Positions 54,794-62,854 of a stretch of DNA of 64,000 bases are shown here, piece by piece. Origin of the DNA: Lentisphaeria bacterium UBA4640 (lineage in GTDB: Bacteria > Verrucomicrobiota > Lentisphaeria > Victivallales > UBA1829); assembly GCA_002405835.1 (NCBI GenBank), contig DHMO01000005.1:1-64000 (forward strand), read 5' to 3'. The position numbers and the translations under genes are program-made. Numbering within the stretch: position 1 is the first letter of the stretch; each line of letters begins with the position of its first letter. Under the pieces are notes generated by a model. The model ran no database searches. It had not been told where the DNA came from and saw only the letters and a program-made list of their open reading frames with translations.

Positions 54794-57700
54794 ATGATGA
54801 AAAAACAGTTTACTGCAATATGTTCTCTGCTTTGCGCAGGTGCCGGACTTTTTGGCGATGCGCTGAGCTCCGCAGATTTTACCCAAACTCCGGATTTTGT
54901 CTGGAATGGGGAAACCCTACGTGCGTCTGCTCCGCAAACACCCGGAAAAGAGGTCTGGCATCAGAAGGGCATCCGGATCAGCTTCCCTGTAAAACGCTAT
55001 GAAGGACAATTTGTCCGTTTCACGGCGCAGGTTCGCTGGGTAAACGGTCCCGCAAAGGGGGAGCGGATTCGGGGACGCCTGATGTTCGCCGTGAAAGACC
55101 GGAACGGACACGAAGACTATCAGGGTGTCTGGGTCACACCGGAAGACAAGGTTTGGAAGGATGTCAGTGTCTCTTTCCGCGTGCCGGAGAAAGCCGCATG
55201 GATCAACTTCTTTCTCGGTTTTGAAAAAGAGTGCGGAAATTTTGAAGTACGGAACATGAGGTTTGAATCCCTCGGTGTCTCCCTTCCGTTGGAGCAGTTC
55301 GGCAACCGCACATTCCGCGATGAAACGGCAAATGACGGGAAGGGCGGATGGACTGATCAGGGACCGAAGTCGGATGGCCGCATCTTTGAAAATATGCTGA
55401 GAAAAGATATTATTGCGGGAGTTCCGTTCAAGATTCCGGTCGGCAATTCGGATAAATCCGTTCTGACGATGTATTCTCCCACGCGGAACAAAAACGGATT
55501 CAAAAGCAGGGAGATTCCGGTTGCGCCTCCTTATTCCGCAAAATATCTTTACGTCATCCACGCTCTTTCCTATGCCGGCGCCCCCGGAACGGAGGCTGGA
55601 CGCATTGTCGTGAAGGGTTCCCGCGGTACGCAGGAGATTCCTGTCACGGTCGGCCGGGATGTCAGTGACTGGTGGGATGGAAAAGCTGTTCCGAACGCAT
55701 CAGACGTGCTCCGGAAAACGGTTCCGAATGAAGGGCATGATCTGTTGCTTTATGTGACAAAATATCCGCTGAATGCGGAACTCGGGGAAATCCGTTCTGT
55801 GACATTTCGCTCGGCGGAGAATGATAAAGTCTGGATCATCTGCGGTGCAACGCTGACTGATCGCGAATATCCGATGGAGTATCCGCGCGCCCGCCAGCCG
55901 TTGACGATCAAGGCGGACAAAATCTGGCAGCCGCCGCTCCGCGAGGAAAAATTCCATTACAGAGAACCCGGTTCGATTCTTGACGTTTCATCGTATGGAA
56001 TCCATAAACCGATTACGGAAAAAGAGAGAATCATCATTACGCCGGAAGGTCATTTCGTCTATCCGGAACAGCCGGAAAAGCCAGTCCGCTTCTTTATCTC
56101 AACGGATAAGATCCGTCTTGGCGTTCCCAAAGGGCATGAGACAAAAGAGAAGATCGATGAATGGCTTGAGGATGCCGTTGTGCACGGCTACAATATGATT
56201 CAGCTTTATGCCACTCCGTTGATTGAGGGTGGAATCAAAGCGGATTTTGCCTTCAATCCGACCGCGGTAGACCTGATTGATTATCTGATTTCCCGGTGCA
56301 GAGAAAAAGGAATTTACCTTGATCTGATCCTGATGCCGCGCCGCAGCGGATTCGCGAAACCTCCGATGGATGTCTGGAAGGTGAACACACGCTGGTTCAG
56401 CCCGAAAGATGAATGGGATATTTTCTTTCAGGTGTTCTTTTCGGACAAGGCGCGTGCGCATTATGAAAAGGGTGTGACTCAGTTCCTGGATCATCTGAAC
56501 CCGTATACGAATACGAAACTTAAAGACGATCCGGTCATTCTCTGCACAGGCGGAGCGAATGAACAGGAGTTCGCGTTTTACTATCGCGATATTGCAAAAG
56601 AAAACCGCAAAGTCGTGGAAGGACCCTACCGGAAATTCCTGAAAAAACGCTACAACGGTTCCATTGCCGCCTACAATGCAAAATGGAAAACCGCTTTCCG
56701 CAGCTTTGAAGAGATTCCCTGTTTCAGCAATTTCAAGAAAAACAGCGATGTCGATGAATTCATTTATGAATGTTCCTGCGATACATTGCGCTGGTATCGT
56801 TCGGTTTTGAATAAACTCGGCTGCCGTGCGTATCTTGGCGAAACATTCAATTTTGTCCCGTCGCTGACTTACCACTTTATCCGCAGAGAACTGGACTTCC
56901 TCGGAATTCACAGCTACCATGATCACCCGGTCGTTGACACTGCTCATCAGATCAATGGTACCGCATGGGTCCGGAACAAACAGGACAGCTGCATAGAGGG
57001 CGGAAATATCATGGCCCGCGCTTTGATTGGATCCCGCATCTGGCGCAAGCCGCTGTTCTGGTCGGAGTACGATCACTCGTTCTGGAACCGTTACCGTTAT
57101 GAGCTCTCGTATGTGATTGGCGCATTCGCCGCATTTCAGAACATCGACGGCCTCGCCGCCTGGGACGAGCCGCTGAAACGGGATGATATTTCAAAATTCG
57201 ACGGGACGAATGTCTGGAAGAGCGGTCCTATGACAACGTTCAGCATGTCCCGCGATCCGATGCGCGATGCTTCCGAACTGCTGAACTGGTTTATGTTTAT
57301 CCGCGGTGATGTCTCTCCGGCTCCGAAATCCGTGCGCATCGTGGCGGACCGCAAATCTGTTTTTGCAAAAAATCCGGATGATACACCTGCTCAGGAACAG
57401 ACGATTCTCTCTCTGCTTGTCGGCTACAGTCAGGAAAGTGTGGATGATCCGGAAAGGATTTCGCCTGCGGGAAAAAATGAACTGATTCTGCCTTCGCTCG
57501 GCGGCGGAAAAATGAAAGTTGAGAACCTTTACACGGTTGCGCTCGGTACAACGGGAGACGTTTCCGGATATGTCGATATGCTCCGCAAGGTTGGTTTCCT
57601 TTCAAAGGAAAACCGTTCCAACGGAAGCACTGTCTTCGAAAACTCCACGCGGGAGTGGTACATGGATTTTGAAAAGAAGTACATGACCATAAACACGAAA

Positions 57701-58129
57701 CGCCTTCAGGGAATGTGCGCGCCTGCCGGATCGACGGCAAAGCTGGACGATTTTGAAATCACGGGACATTCCCAGGACGGCAATCTGACTCTTGTGGCTG
57801 TGGACGGGATGAAGTCCATCCGCGAAGCCGGACGCCTCCTGCTTGTCCGCCTGACCAATGCTCTGAATACGAACATGAGCTTTGATGATATCGACATGCG
57901 CCGTCTTACGGATATCGGAACGGTTCCGGCTTTGATGAAAAACTCCAAGTTCGCGGTCCGGATCCGGAACAATGATGCGGAAAATTTGAAACTCTTTCCG
58001 CTTACACTGGAAGGACGACGCACAGGAAAAGCTATTTCTCCTGTCGCAGTCAAGGACGGAACAGCCGTTTTCTCTGTCGATACGGCCGAGGCAGGAAATA
58101 CGACATTCTTTGAAATCTCCAAAAACTGA
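54794..58129 (+). CDS. Large secreted clan GH-A-like glycoside hydrolase, paralogue
   Basis: 1111 aa with a signal peptide (residues 1-22). An N-terminal carbohydrate-binding-like beta domain (28-175) and a second beta region come before a TIM barrel (about 440-800). Candidate acid/base is Glu590 in GGANEQEF and candidate nucleophile Glu758 in FWSEYDHSFWNRYRYE. Shared with the enzyme at 43503 are the barrel entry (YPEQPEKPVRFF), the DHLNPYTNTKLKDDPVI strand and the C-terminal TNALNTNMSFDDIDM block, so they are paralogues with different substrates. GGAG lies ten bases upstream. Exported, and next to its pseudopilin. Confidence 0.75.
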   Translation: MMKKQFTAICSLLCAGAGLFGDALSSADFTQTPDFVWNGETLRASAPQTPGKEVWHQKGIRISFPVKRYEGQFVRFTAQVRWVNGPAKGERIRGRLMFAVKDRNGHEDYQGVWVTPEDKVWKDVSVSFRVPEKAAWINFFLGFEKECGNFEVRNMRFESLGVSLPLEQFGNRTFRDETANDGKGGWTDQGPKSDGRIFENMLRKDIIAGVPFKIPVGNSDKSVLTMYSPTRNKNGFKSREIPVAPPYSAKYLYVIHALSYAGAPGTEAGRIVVKGSRGTQEIPVTVGRDVSDWWDGKAVPNASDVLRKTVPNEGHDLLLYVTKYPLNAELGEIRSVTFRSAENDKVWIICGATLTDREYPMEYPRARQPLTIKADKIWQPPLREEKFHYREPGSILDVSSYGIHKPITEKERIIITPEGHFVYPEQPEKPVRFFISTDKIRLGVPKGHETKEKIDEWLEDAVVHGYNMIQLYATPLIEGGIKADFAFNPTAVDLIDYLISRCREKGIYLDLILMPRRSGFAKPPMDVWKVNTRWFSPKDEWDIFFQVFFSDKARAHYEKGVTQFLDHLNPYTNTKLKDDPVILCTGGANEQEFAFYYRDIAKENRKVVEGPYRKFLKKRYNGSIAAYNAKWKTAFRSFEEIPCFSNFKKNSDVDEFIYECSCDTLRWYRSVLNKLGCRAYLGETFNFVPSLTYHFIRRELDFLGIHSYHDHPVVDTAHQINGTAWVRNKQDSCIEGGNIMARALIGSRIWRKPLFWSEYDHSFWNRYRYELSYVIGAFAAFQNIDGLAAWDEPLKRDDISKFDGTNVWKSGPMTTFSMSRDPMRDASELLNWFMFIRGDVSPAPKSVRIVADRKSVFAKNPDDTPAQEQTILSLLVGYSQESVDDPERISPAGKNELILPSLGGGKMKVENLYTVALGTTGDVSGYVDMLRKVGFLSKENRSNGSTVFENSTREWYMDFEKKYMTINTKRLQGMCAPAGSTAKLDDFEITGHSQDGNLTLVAVDGMKSIREAGRLLLVRLTNALNTNMSFDDIDMRRLTDIGTVPALMKNSKFAVRIRNNDAENLKLFPLTLEGRRTGKAISPVAVKDGTAVFSVDTAEAGNTTFFEISKN

Positions 58130-58139
58130 AAAGGCAATC

Positions 58140-59903
58140 ATGCGCACAGAAAAAATCCAAACCGCATCGCTGGTCTATGAACTCAAAGGCGAGTTCGCGG
58201 ACTGGATGTTCAACTTCAGAGAGGAGAGTCCCTTTCCGGGACTCTCCATTCTGCATTTCAACCTGACGGCACCCCGGGCGCAGAGACCGCCGGAGCTTAC
58301 ACTCTCGTTCAGCGAGCCGATGAAAGATATTCAGGTCCGCTGGACCGCGCAATATCCCGCGTATCATCATCTGCCGCCGTACTGGTGGCGCGGAGGACGG
58401 ATCGAAACCAAGCTCTGCTGCAACGCTCCCGTTTTTTCCTATATGAATCTTGAGGGCGAAAACCGGATCTCCTACGCCGTTTCCGACGCTTCGGGAACCG
58501 TTTTCACGCGTACCGGACCGCATGAATCGGGAGGAGTGATCAATGAAATCACCCTCTTCTCCGATCCTCTTCCGCCTGTTGCGGAACTCCATTTCGCCAT
58601 CCGGATCGACCGCCGCCCGGTCCACTATTCGGAGGCTCTCCGCGGAGTGACGGCGTGGTATGCCGCGATCCCGGCGTATGCCCCCGCACCCGTTCCGGAC
58701 CAGGCGCGTCTGCCGCTCTACTCCACATGGTATCAGTTTCAGCGCGACGTTTATGCGGAAAAACTTGAGAAGGAGCTGGAACTTGCGGCCAAATGCAATT
58801 TGAAAAATGCCATTCTCGACGACGGCTGGAACTTTGACGGTGAGACGATTCCCGGAAAATTCGCCCATGCCGGCGACTGGGCGCCCGCTGCCTCGAAGTT
58901 CCCGGACATGCCCGCCCACGTCCGCCGCGCGCATGAACTCGGATTCAAATACATGGTCTGGTTCCCGGTTCCGTTTGTCGGCTGCATCGCGAAGAACGAT
59001 TTTGCACGGTTCAAGGAGAAATTCCTGCGTTCCGATCCGGAATGCGGTGTGCTCGATCCGCGCTTTCCTGAAGTCCGCGAATATCTCACGGGACTTTATG
59101 AGCGTGTGGTCCGGGAGTGGGATCTTGACGGACTCAAGCTTGACTTCATCGACAGTTTTCATGTCGGCGGCGACGACCGCGCGATAGCGGAGAACTATGC
59201 CGGACGCGATATTCATTCGCTTCCGGAAGCGGTGGACGTTCTGCTTTCGGGGATTATCCGCCGACTCCGTGAGCTCAAACCGGAGATCATGATTGAGTTC
59301 CGGCAGAGCTACATAGGTCCGGCGATCCGCAAATTCGGAAATATTTTCCGTGCCGCCGATTGCGCTTTCGACATGCTTCAGAACCGTGTGCGCACGCTTG
59401 ATCTGCGTCTGCTTTCGGGAAACACCGCGGTGCATTCGGATATGCTGATCTGGTCGAAGGAGGAGACTCCTGAAGTCGCCGCGCTTCAGATTCTGAATGT
59501 CATTTTCAGCACGCCGCAGATTTCGTGCATGCTGACGGAGCTTCCGCCTTCGCATCTGCGCATGCTGACGTTCTGGATGTCATTCTGTATGCGTCACCGC
59601 AAGACGTTGCAGGAGAGCACATTGCGTCCGGAGCATCCGGAGCTGAGTTATCCGGTCGTCACCGCGGAGAGCGCGGAAGAGACGATTACCGCGCTTTACG
59701 AAACGGAGCATGTTGTCCGTCTGAATGCATCGCATCGGCACATCGTCCTGAATGCCACGCACGCGCCGGAGCTTCTCGTAGAGACTCCGCATCCGCGCAA
59801 GTGCATTGTATTCAACACATTCGGTGAAGAAGTTTTGCGAAGTGAGGTTTCCGGTCTTGCCCGGGTTGCAGTCCCCGCATCCGGCTTCGCGGAATTCGAA
59901 TGA
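58140..59903 (+). CDS. GH36-type alpha-galactosidase-like enzyme
   Basis: 587 aa, no signal peptide. An N-terminal beta-sandwich (1-190) precedes a TIM barrel with AILDDGWNFDGE (about 221-232), KFPDMPAHVRRAHELGFKYM (262-281), and LDGLKLDFIDSF with nucleophile Asp335. Asp407 or Asp411 in AADCAFDM may be the acid/base. The start at 58140 is used because it follows AAAAGG; the frame runs back into the preceding gene. Last gene of the operon. It probably splits oligosaccharides after import; related sequences include broader alpha-glycosidases, so the exact substrate is open. Confidence 0.82.
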   Translation: MRTEKIQTASLVYELKGEFADWMFNFREESPFPGLSILHFNLTAPRAQRPPELTLSFSEPMKDIQVRWTAQYPAYHHLPPYWWRGGRIETKLCCNAPVFSYMNLEGENRISYAVSDASGTVFTRTGPHESGGVINEITLFSDPLPPVAELHFAIRIDRRPVHYSEALRGVTAWYAAIPAYAPAPVPDQARLPLYSTWYQFQRDVYAEKLEKELELAAKCNLKNAILDDGWNFDGETIPGKFAHAGDWAPAASKFPDMPAHVRRAHELGFKYMVWFPVPFVGCIAKNDFARFKEKFLRSDPECGVLDPRFPEVREYLTGLYERVVREWDLDGLKLDFIDSFHVGGDDRAIAENYAGRDIHSLPEAVDVLLSGIIRRLRELKPEIMIEFRQSYIGPAIRKFGNIFRAADCAFDMLQNRVRTLDLRLLSGNTAVHSDMLIWSKEETPEVAALQILNVIFSTPQISCMLTELPPSHLRMLTFWMSFCMRHRKTLQESTLRPEHPELSYPVVTAESAEETITALYETEHVVRLNASHRHIVLNATHAPELLVETPHPRKCIVFNTFGEEVLRSEVSGLARVAVPASGFAEFE

Positions 59904-59909
59904 CGAGGA

Positions 59910-59933
59910 GAGGAGCCCCGGAAGGGGCTCCTC
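59910..59933. terminator. Perfect 10-bp hairpin between converging genes
   Basis: GAGGAGCCCC (59910-59919), GGAA loop, GGGGCTCCTC (59924-59933). It serves the end of the second glycan operon; there is no U-tract. Confidence 0.6.
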
Positions 59934-59943
59934 GAAAATAGGG

Positions 59944-60603
59944 TTATTGCGTTAAATTCCTTACAGTGTCCCTGAAATAACAGAAGCTGGGGGATTTATT
60001 GTTGTCAACATTCATGTATGGAGTGATTCGTTTCGCCCATTCCTCTTTTTCTTTGCCAACTGCTTGGTAACCTTTGCTTGAAAGAGCGGAATGTCCTCCA
60101 GGGTACAGGGCGTCCGCTAATGTTTCCCAAGTGCCGCATATTGAATCTTGTTCATAGCCTTGAAGTACAGATTTTTTACAAAGAGGGTAAGCTCGAGAAA
60201 CCGCGTCTTGGTCTCCTAAAAACCATGCTTCGCCTTCTTCTATGGCAAGGCAGAATTTAGTGTTTGGTTTATGCGTGCATTTCTGTAACAGATTATTCAG
60301 TTCCGCTTCGAAAGAGTTTTTGTCCCGATGATCCAAATCACAAATTACGATGACTGCCGCCTGATAATCTTTTCCCGCGCTGCAGAAGGTTTTTCCATAA
60401 CCGGAGAGCAGACGCGGCAAGTTGTCGAGCAGAATTCGATTTTTTGCCACCTTCGGATCGTTTTTGCAGCCTGCCGGTATTTTTCCGCCGACTCCTTTAT
60501 AACCATGAATTAGGTAAGAGTGCTCTGCGGATAAAATTTTGGGAATGAGGTGTTTCAGCATTTCCTTTCCGGAATTGTCTTCAATGAGGAATTCGATATG
60601 CAT
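59944..60603 (-). CDS. DUF4276 / Toprim-like nuclease component
   Basis: 219 aa. The fold is that of DUF4276, related to Toprim: a first acidic residue in FLIEDNSGKEML (Glu8), a DxD in VICDLDHRD (about 88-96) and EEGEAWFLGDQDAV (about 122-135). These are positioned like metal ligands of OLD-type nucleases. It follows the AAA ATPase gene after nine bases. ATPase-Toprim gene pairs generally act in phage defence or retron-like immunity, for instance PARIS, which uses DUF4435 in this place. Activity on DNA or tRNA is unproven. Confidence 0.78.
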   Translation of the reverse strand: MHIEFLIEDNSGKEMLKHLIPKILSAEHSYLIHGYKGVGGKIPAGCKNDPKVAKNRILLDNLPRLLSGYGKTFCSAGKDYQAAVIVICDLDHRDKNSFEAELNNLLQKCTHKPNTKFCLAIEEGEAWFLGDQDAVSRAYPLCKKSVLQGYEQDSICGTWETLADALYPGGHSALSSKGYQAVGKEKEEWAKRITPYMNVDNNKSPSFCYFRDTVRNLTQ

Positions 60604-60612
60604 TCATGCACC

Positions 60613-61872
60613 TCATTTCGCATCAAGGTAGTCACTGTACCACAGACTTCCCAATGGCAGACCTTCCTCTACCATATTTTTGATGAGGGGCTCCGAGGAG
60701 GCGCGGCGAATTGTTGAAAATCCATCATCGCCTTTTTCTAGGATCCACAGCTCTTCCGGCTGAAGATTATCGACCAGATACGGTTGATGTGTTGTTATAA
60801 ATATCTGAGAAGAGTTCTTTTCTCCAGTAGCATATTCCCGAAACTCCTGTACTAAAGTTTCGAGCAGTTTATGATACAGTCCGTTTTCCGGTTCTTCTAT
60901 GCAAACAAGCGGAGGCGGATTCGGAGATGCCAGCAGGAGAAGATATGCAAACACTTTTAATGTCCCGTCAGACATCTGCTGAGCGAAAAACGGCTTATCA
61001 AATCCCTGCGCGAAAAATTGAAGCAGAAGCCGTCCGTCTGCAGTTTTTTCTGTAGAAATTTTTTGTATTCCTGGAATTTTAGAAGCGATTTGCTGTAGGA
61101 TATTCTGAAACGAACGTTTATGTTCCCGTTCCATAAATTGAACAACATTGCCCAAATTATCTCCATGCATATTCAACAGCTTCTGCGGTCCGGCCAAAGG
61201 CAAGCAGCGAGCGGCATCCGGTGAGAAGTAGCTCAAATACCATCCTTCAATGAATTTCCTGAATTTTGTAATGCGCGGATGCTGCTTTAGCGCTCCCAGA
61301 GTAACTATTCCGAGTTTACGTTTATCTTCCAGTTCCACATGCTCCCTGTCCGCGGACTCTTTTGGATCTGAAGGATTGTCTGAAGATTCTTCATCAGCTT
61401 GACTGCTGGTAGATTCTCCTTTCCATACATATCCTTCTCCGTTCTTCAGATTTAAAAATGAGTAGGGCCTTCCGTATGATTGACCGCTTTTTCTCTGTCT
61501 GAGGCGTTCATGGGATACATACGGGCGTCCTTCTTTATCAAGCTCAATGAAAAGTTCATAAGTGATGGGGCGTGCATTATGCTGTTCTCTGTAGTATATT
61601 TCAAATTTTATTGGACCGTCCGTCCCTTTGGAATGGATGCGTTCGTAGCCTCCGCGTTTATTCATGTCGCAGGCTTCTTCCACTCCATTTTTCAAGCAGT
61701 CTGCGAGAAATCCGAATACATCAAAGATTGAGCTTTTTCCAGCTCCGTTTTTTCCGATGACAACGGTCATCGGCGTCAGTTTTTCTGTACTGTTTTCGTT
61801 CCATAATCTTCCCAGTTTAACATCTTTCAACGCCCGGAAATTTTGTATTCTGAATCCTTCAATCATTCCCAT
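60613..61872 (-). CDS. AAA/ABC-type ATPase, candidate phage sensor
   Basis: 419-aa SMC/RecF-like ATPase of the AAA_15/21 type. Walker A is VIGKNGAGKSS (residues 38-48), signature QQMSDGTLKVFAYLLL (about 295-310), Walker B VCIEEPENG (about 320) and His-switch FITTHQPYL. An insertion of about 150 residues (Ser/Asp-rich, 150-175) lies between the lobes. Its promoter is strong. The ATG at 61872 or the one two codons later may be used. It is the first gene of the pair with DUF4276. Confidence 0.85.
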   Translation of the reverse strand: MGMIEGFRIQNFRALKDVKLGRLWNENSTEKLTPMTVVIGKNGAGKSSIFDVFGFLADCLKNGVEEACDMNKRGGYERIHSKGTDGPIKFEIYYREQHNARPITYELFIELDKEGRPYVSHERLRQRKSGQSYGRPYSFLNLKNGEGYVWKGESTSSQADEESSDNPSDPKESADREHVELEDKRKLGIVTLGALKQHPRITKFRKFIEGWYLSYFSPDAARCLPLAGPQKLLNMHGDNLGNVVQFMEREHKRSFQNILQQIASKIPGIQKISTEKTADGRLLLQFFAQGFDKPFFAQQMSDGTLKVFAYLLLLASPNPPPLVCIEEPENGLYHKLLETLVQEFREYATGEKNSSQIFITTHQPYLVDNLQPEELWILEKGDDGFSTIRRASSEPLIKNMVEEGLPLGSLWYSDYLDAK

Positions 61873-61927
61873 GACAACACCTTGTTATATTTGCTTTCTC
61901 ATTCACCGCAAAAGGAGCTTAGTTCTT

Positions 61928-61955
61928 ACAATACTCTTGTTTGGAAAGATGTCAA
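61928..61955 (-). promoter_or_regulatory. Promoter of the ATPase-DUF4276 pair
   Basis: Minus strand CTTGACA (-35 at 61950-61955), 16-bp spacer, TATTGT (61928-61933), about 50 nt leader. Confidence 0.65.
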
Positions 61956-61989
61956 GCTCTTGTTTTTCTGTATATATTTTTTGTTGCAG

Positions 61990-62035
61990 AAGGATTCAAG
62001 AGAGCCATCGGATATCGGGACTTTCTTGAATCCTT
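61990..62035. repeat. 12-bp inverted repeat after the esterase gene
   Basis: AAGGATTCAAGA (61990-62001) and TCTTGAATCCTT (62024-62035) are perfect complements with a 22-nt loop. Probably ends the esterase transcript, though no U-tract follows. Confidence 0.5.
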
Positions 62036-62040
62036 TCCCG

Positions 62041-62844
62041 TCAGAATCCCAGCTTGCGCATCCAGACGGCGGCGAGGTCGGGCCAGACGCGGACTTCGGG
62101 GAAGTCGGGGTGCGTGCCAAGACCTAAACCATGATAACCGTAGGGGAAAATGTGCGTCTCAAACGGAATCTTCTGGCGGCGCAAAGCCAAAGCAAATTCC
62201 AGCGTGTTTTCCACTGGAACGGCATTGTCCTCGGCGGTGTGCCAGAGGAAGGCCGGAGGCGTATCCGGACGGACACGTGTTTCCCACGAATACGGAGCGT
62301 AGGCGGCGTGATCCTCCGTGCCGAGAAGCTGCTGGAAAGAACCGAAGTGCGCTTTGCCCTCCTGACATGTTATCACAGGATAACAGAGAATCAGCATGTC
62401 CGGACGCGCAGAGACAGAATCGCATTCATCGCCGTTGTCCGCTTTGATTTCGTCAAACACAATGCCCGTTGAACAGGCAAGGTGTCCGCCGGCGGAAAAA
62501 CCGAGAACCGCAATCTTGTCGGGCTTGATTTTCCACTCATCCGCATGGGCGCGGACAATCTTGACGGCGCGGAGCGCGTCTTCCTGCGGGGCGGGCCAGC
62601 GGTACGGAGCAACACGGTATTCCAGAACAAAAGCGTGGAATCCGAGCGAATTGAAGCGTTCCGCAACCACGCCGCCCTCGTGCGGGGCGCGGGCATGGTA
62701 GCCGCCGCCCGGGAGGACGATGACACAGCCGCGCACTTTGTCGCCGGGCAGGAGATAGGGCGTGAGATAGGGCTGGAACGAATCCGTTTCGCCGGGAGCG
62801 GCCTTGCGGTCGCTCCACAGCATCATTTTCGGTTCAAGTTTCAT
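62041..62844 (-). CDS. Alpha/beta-hydrolase carbohydrate esterase
   Basis: 267 aa, cytoplasmic, of the BD-FAE / acetyl-xylan-esterase type. The oxyanion motif is LPGGGYHARAPHEG (about 45-58). The nucleophile Ser is in GFSAGGH (about 115-121), and the Asp and His of the triad are in HTAEDNAVPVEN and YGYHGLGLG. It removes acetyl or feruloyl groups from sugars. The beta-galactosidase gene stops 10 bases before its start, so the two form an operon. Confidence 0.88.
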   Translation of the reverse strand: MKLEPKMMLWSDRKAAPGETDSFQPYLTPYLLPGDKVRGCVIVLPGGGYHARAPHEGGVVAERFNSLGFHAFVLEYRVAPYRWPAPQEDALRAVKIVRAHADEWKIKPDKIAVLGFSAGGHLACSTGIVFDEIKADNGDECDSVSARPDMLILCYPVITCQEGKAHFGSFQQLLGTEDHAAYAPYSWETRVRPDTPPAFLWHTAEDNAVPVENTLEFALALRRQKIPFETHIFPYGYHGLGLGTHPDFPEVRVWPDLAAVWMRKLGF

Positions 62845-62854
62845 CGACAGCGCC

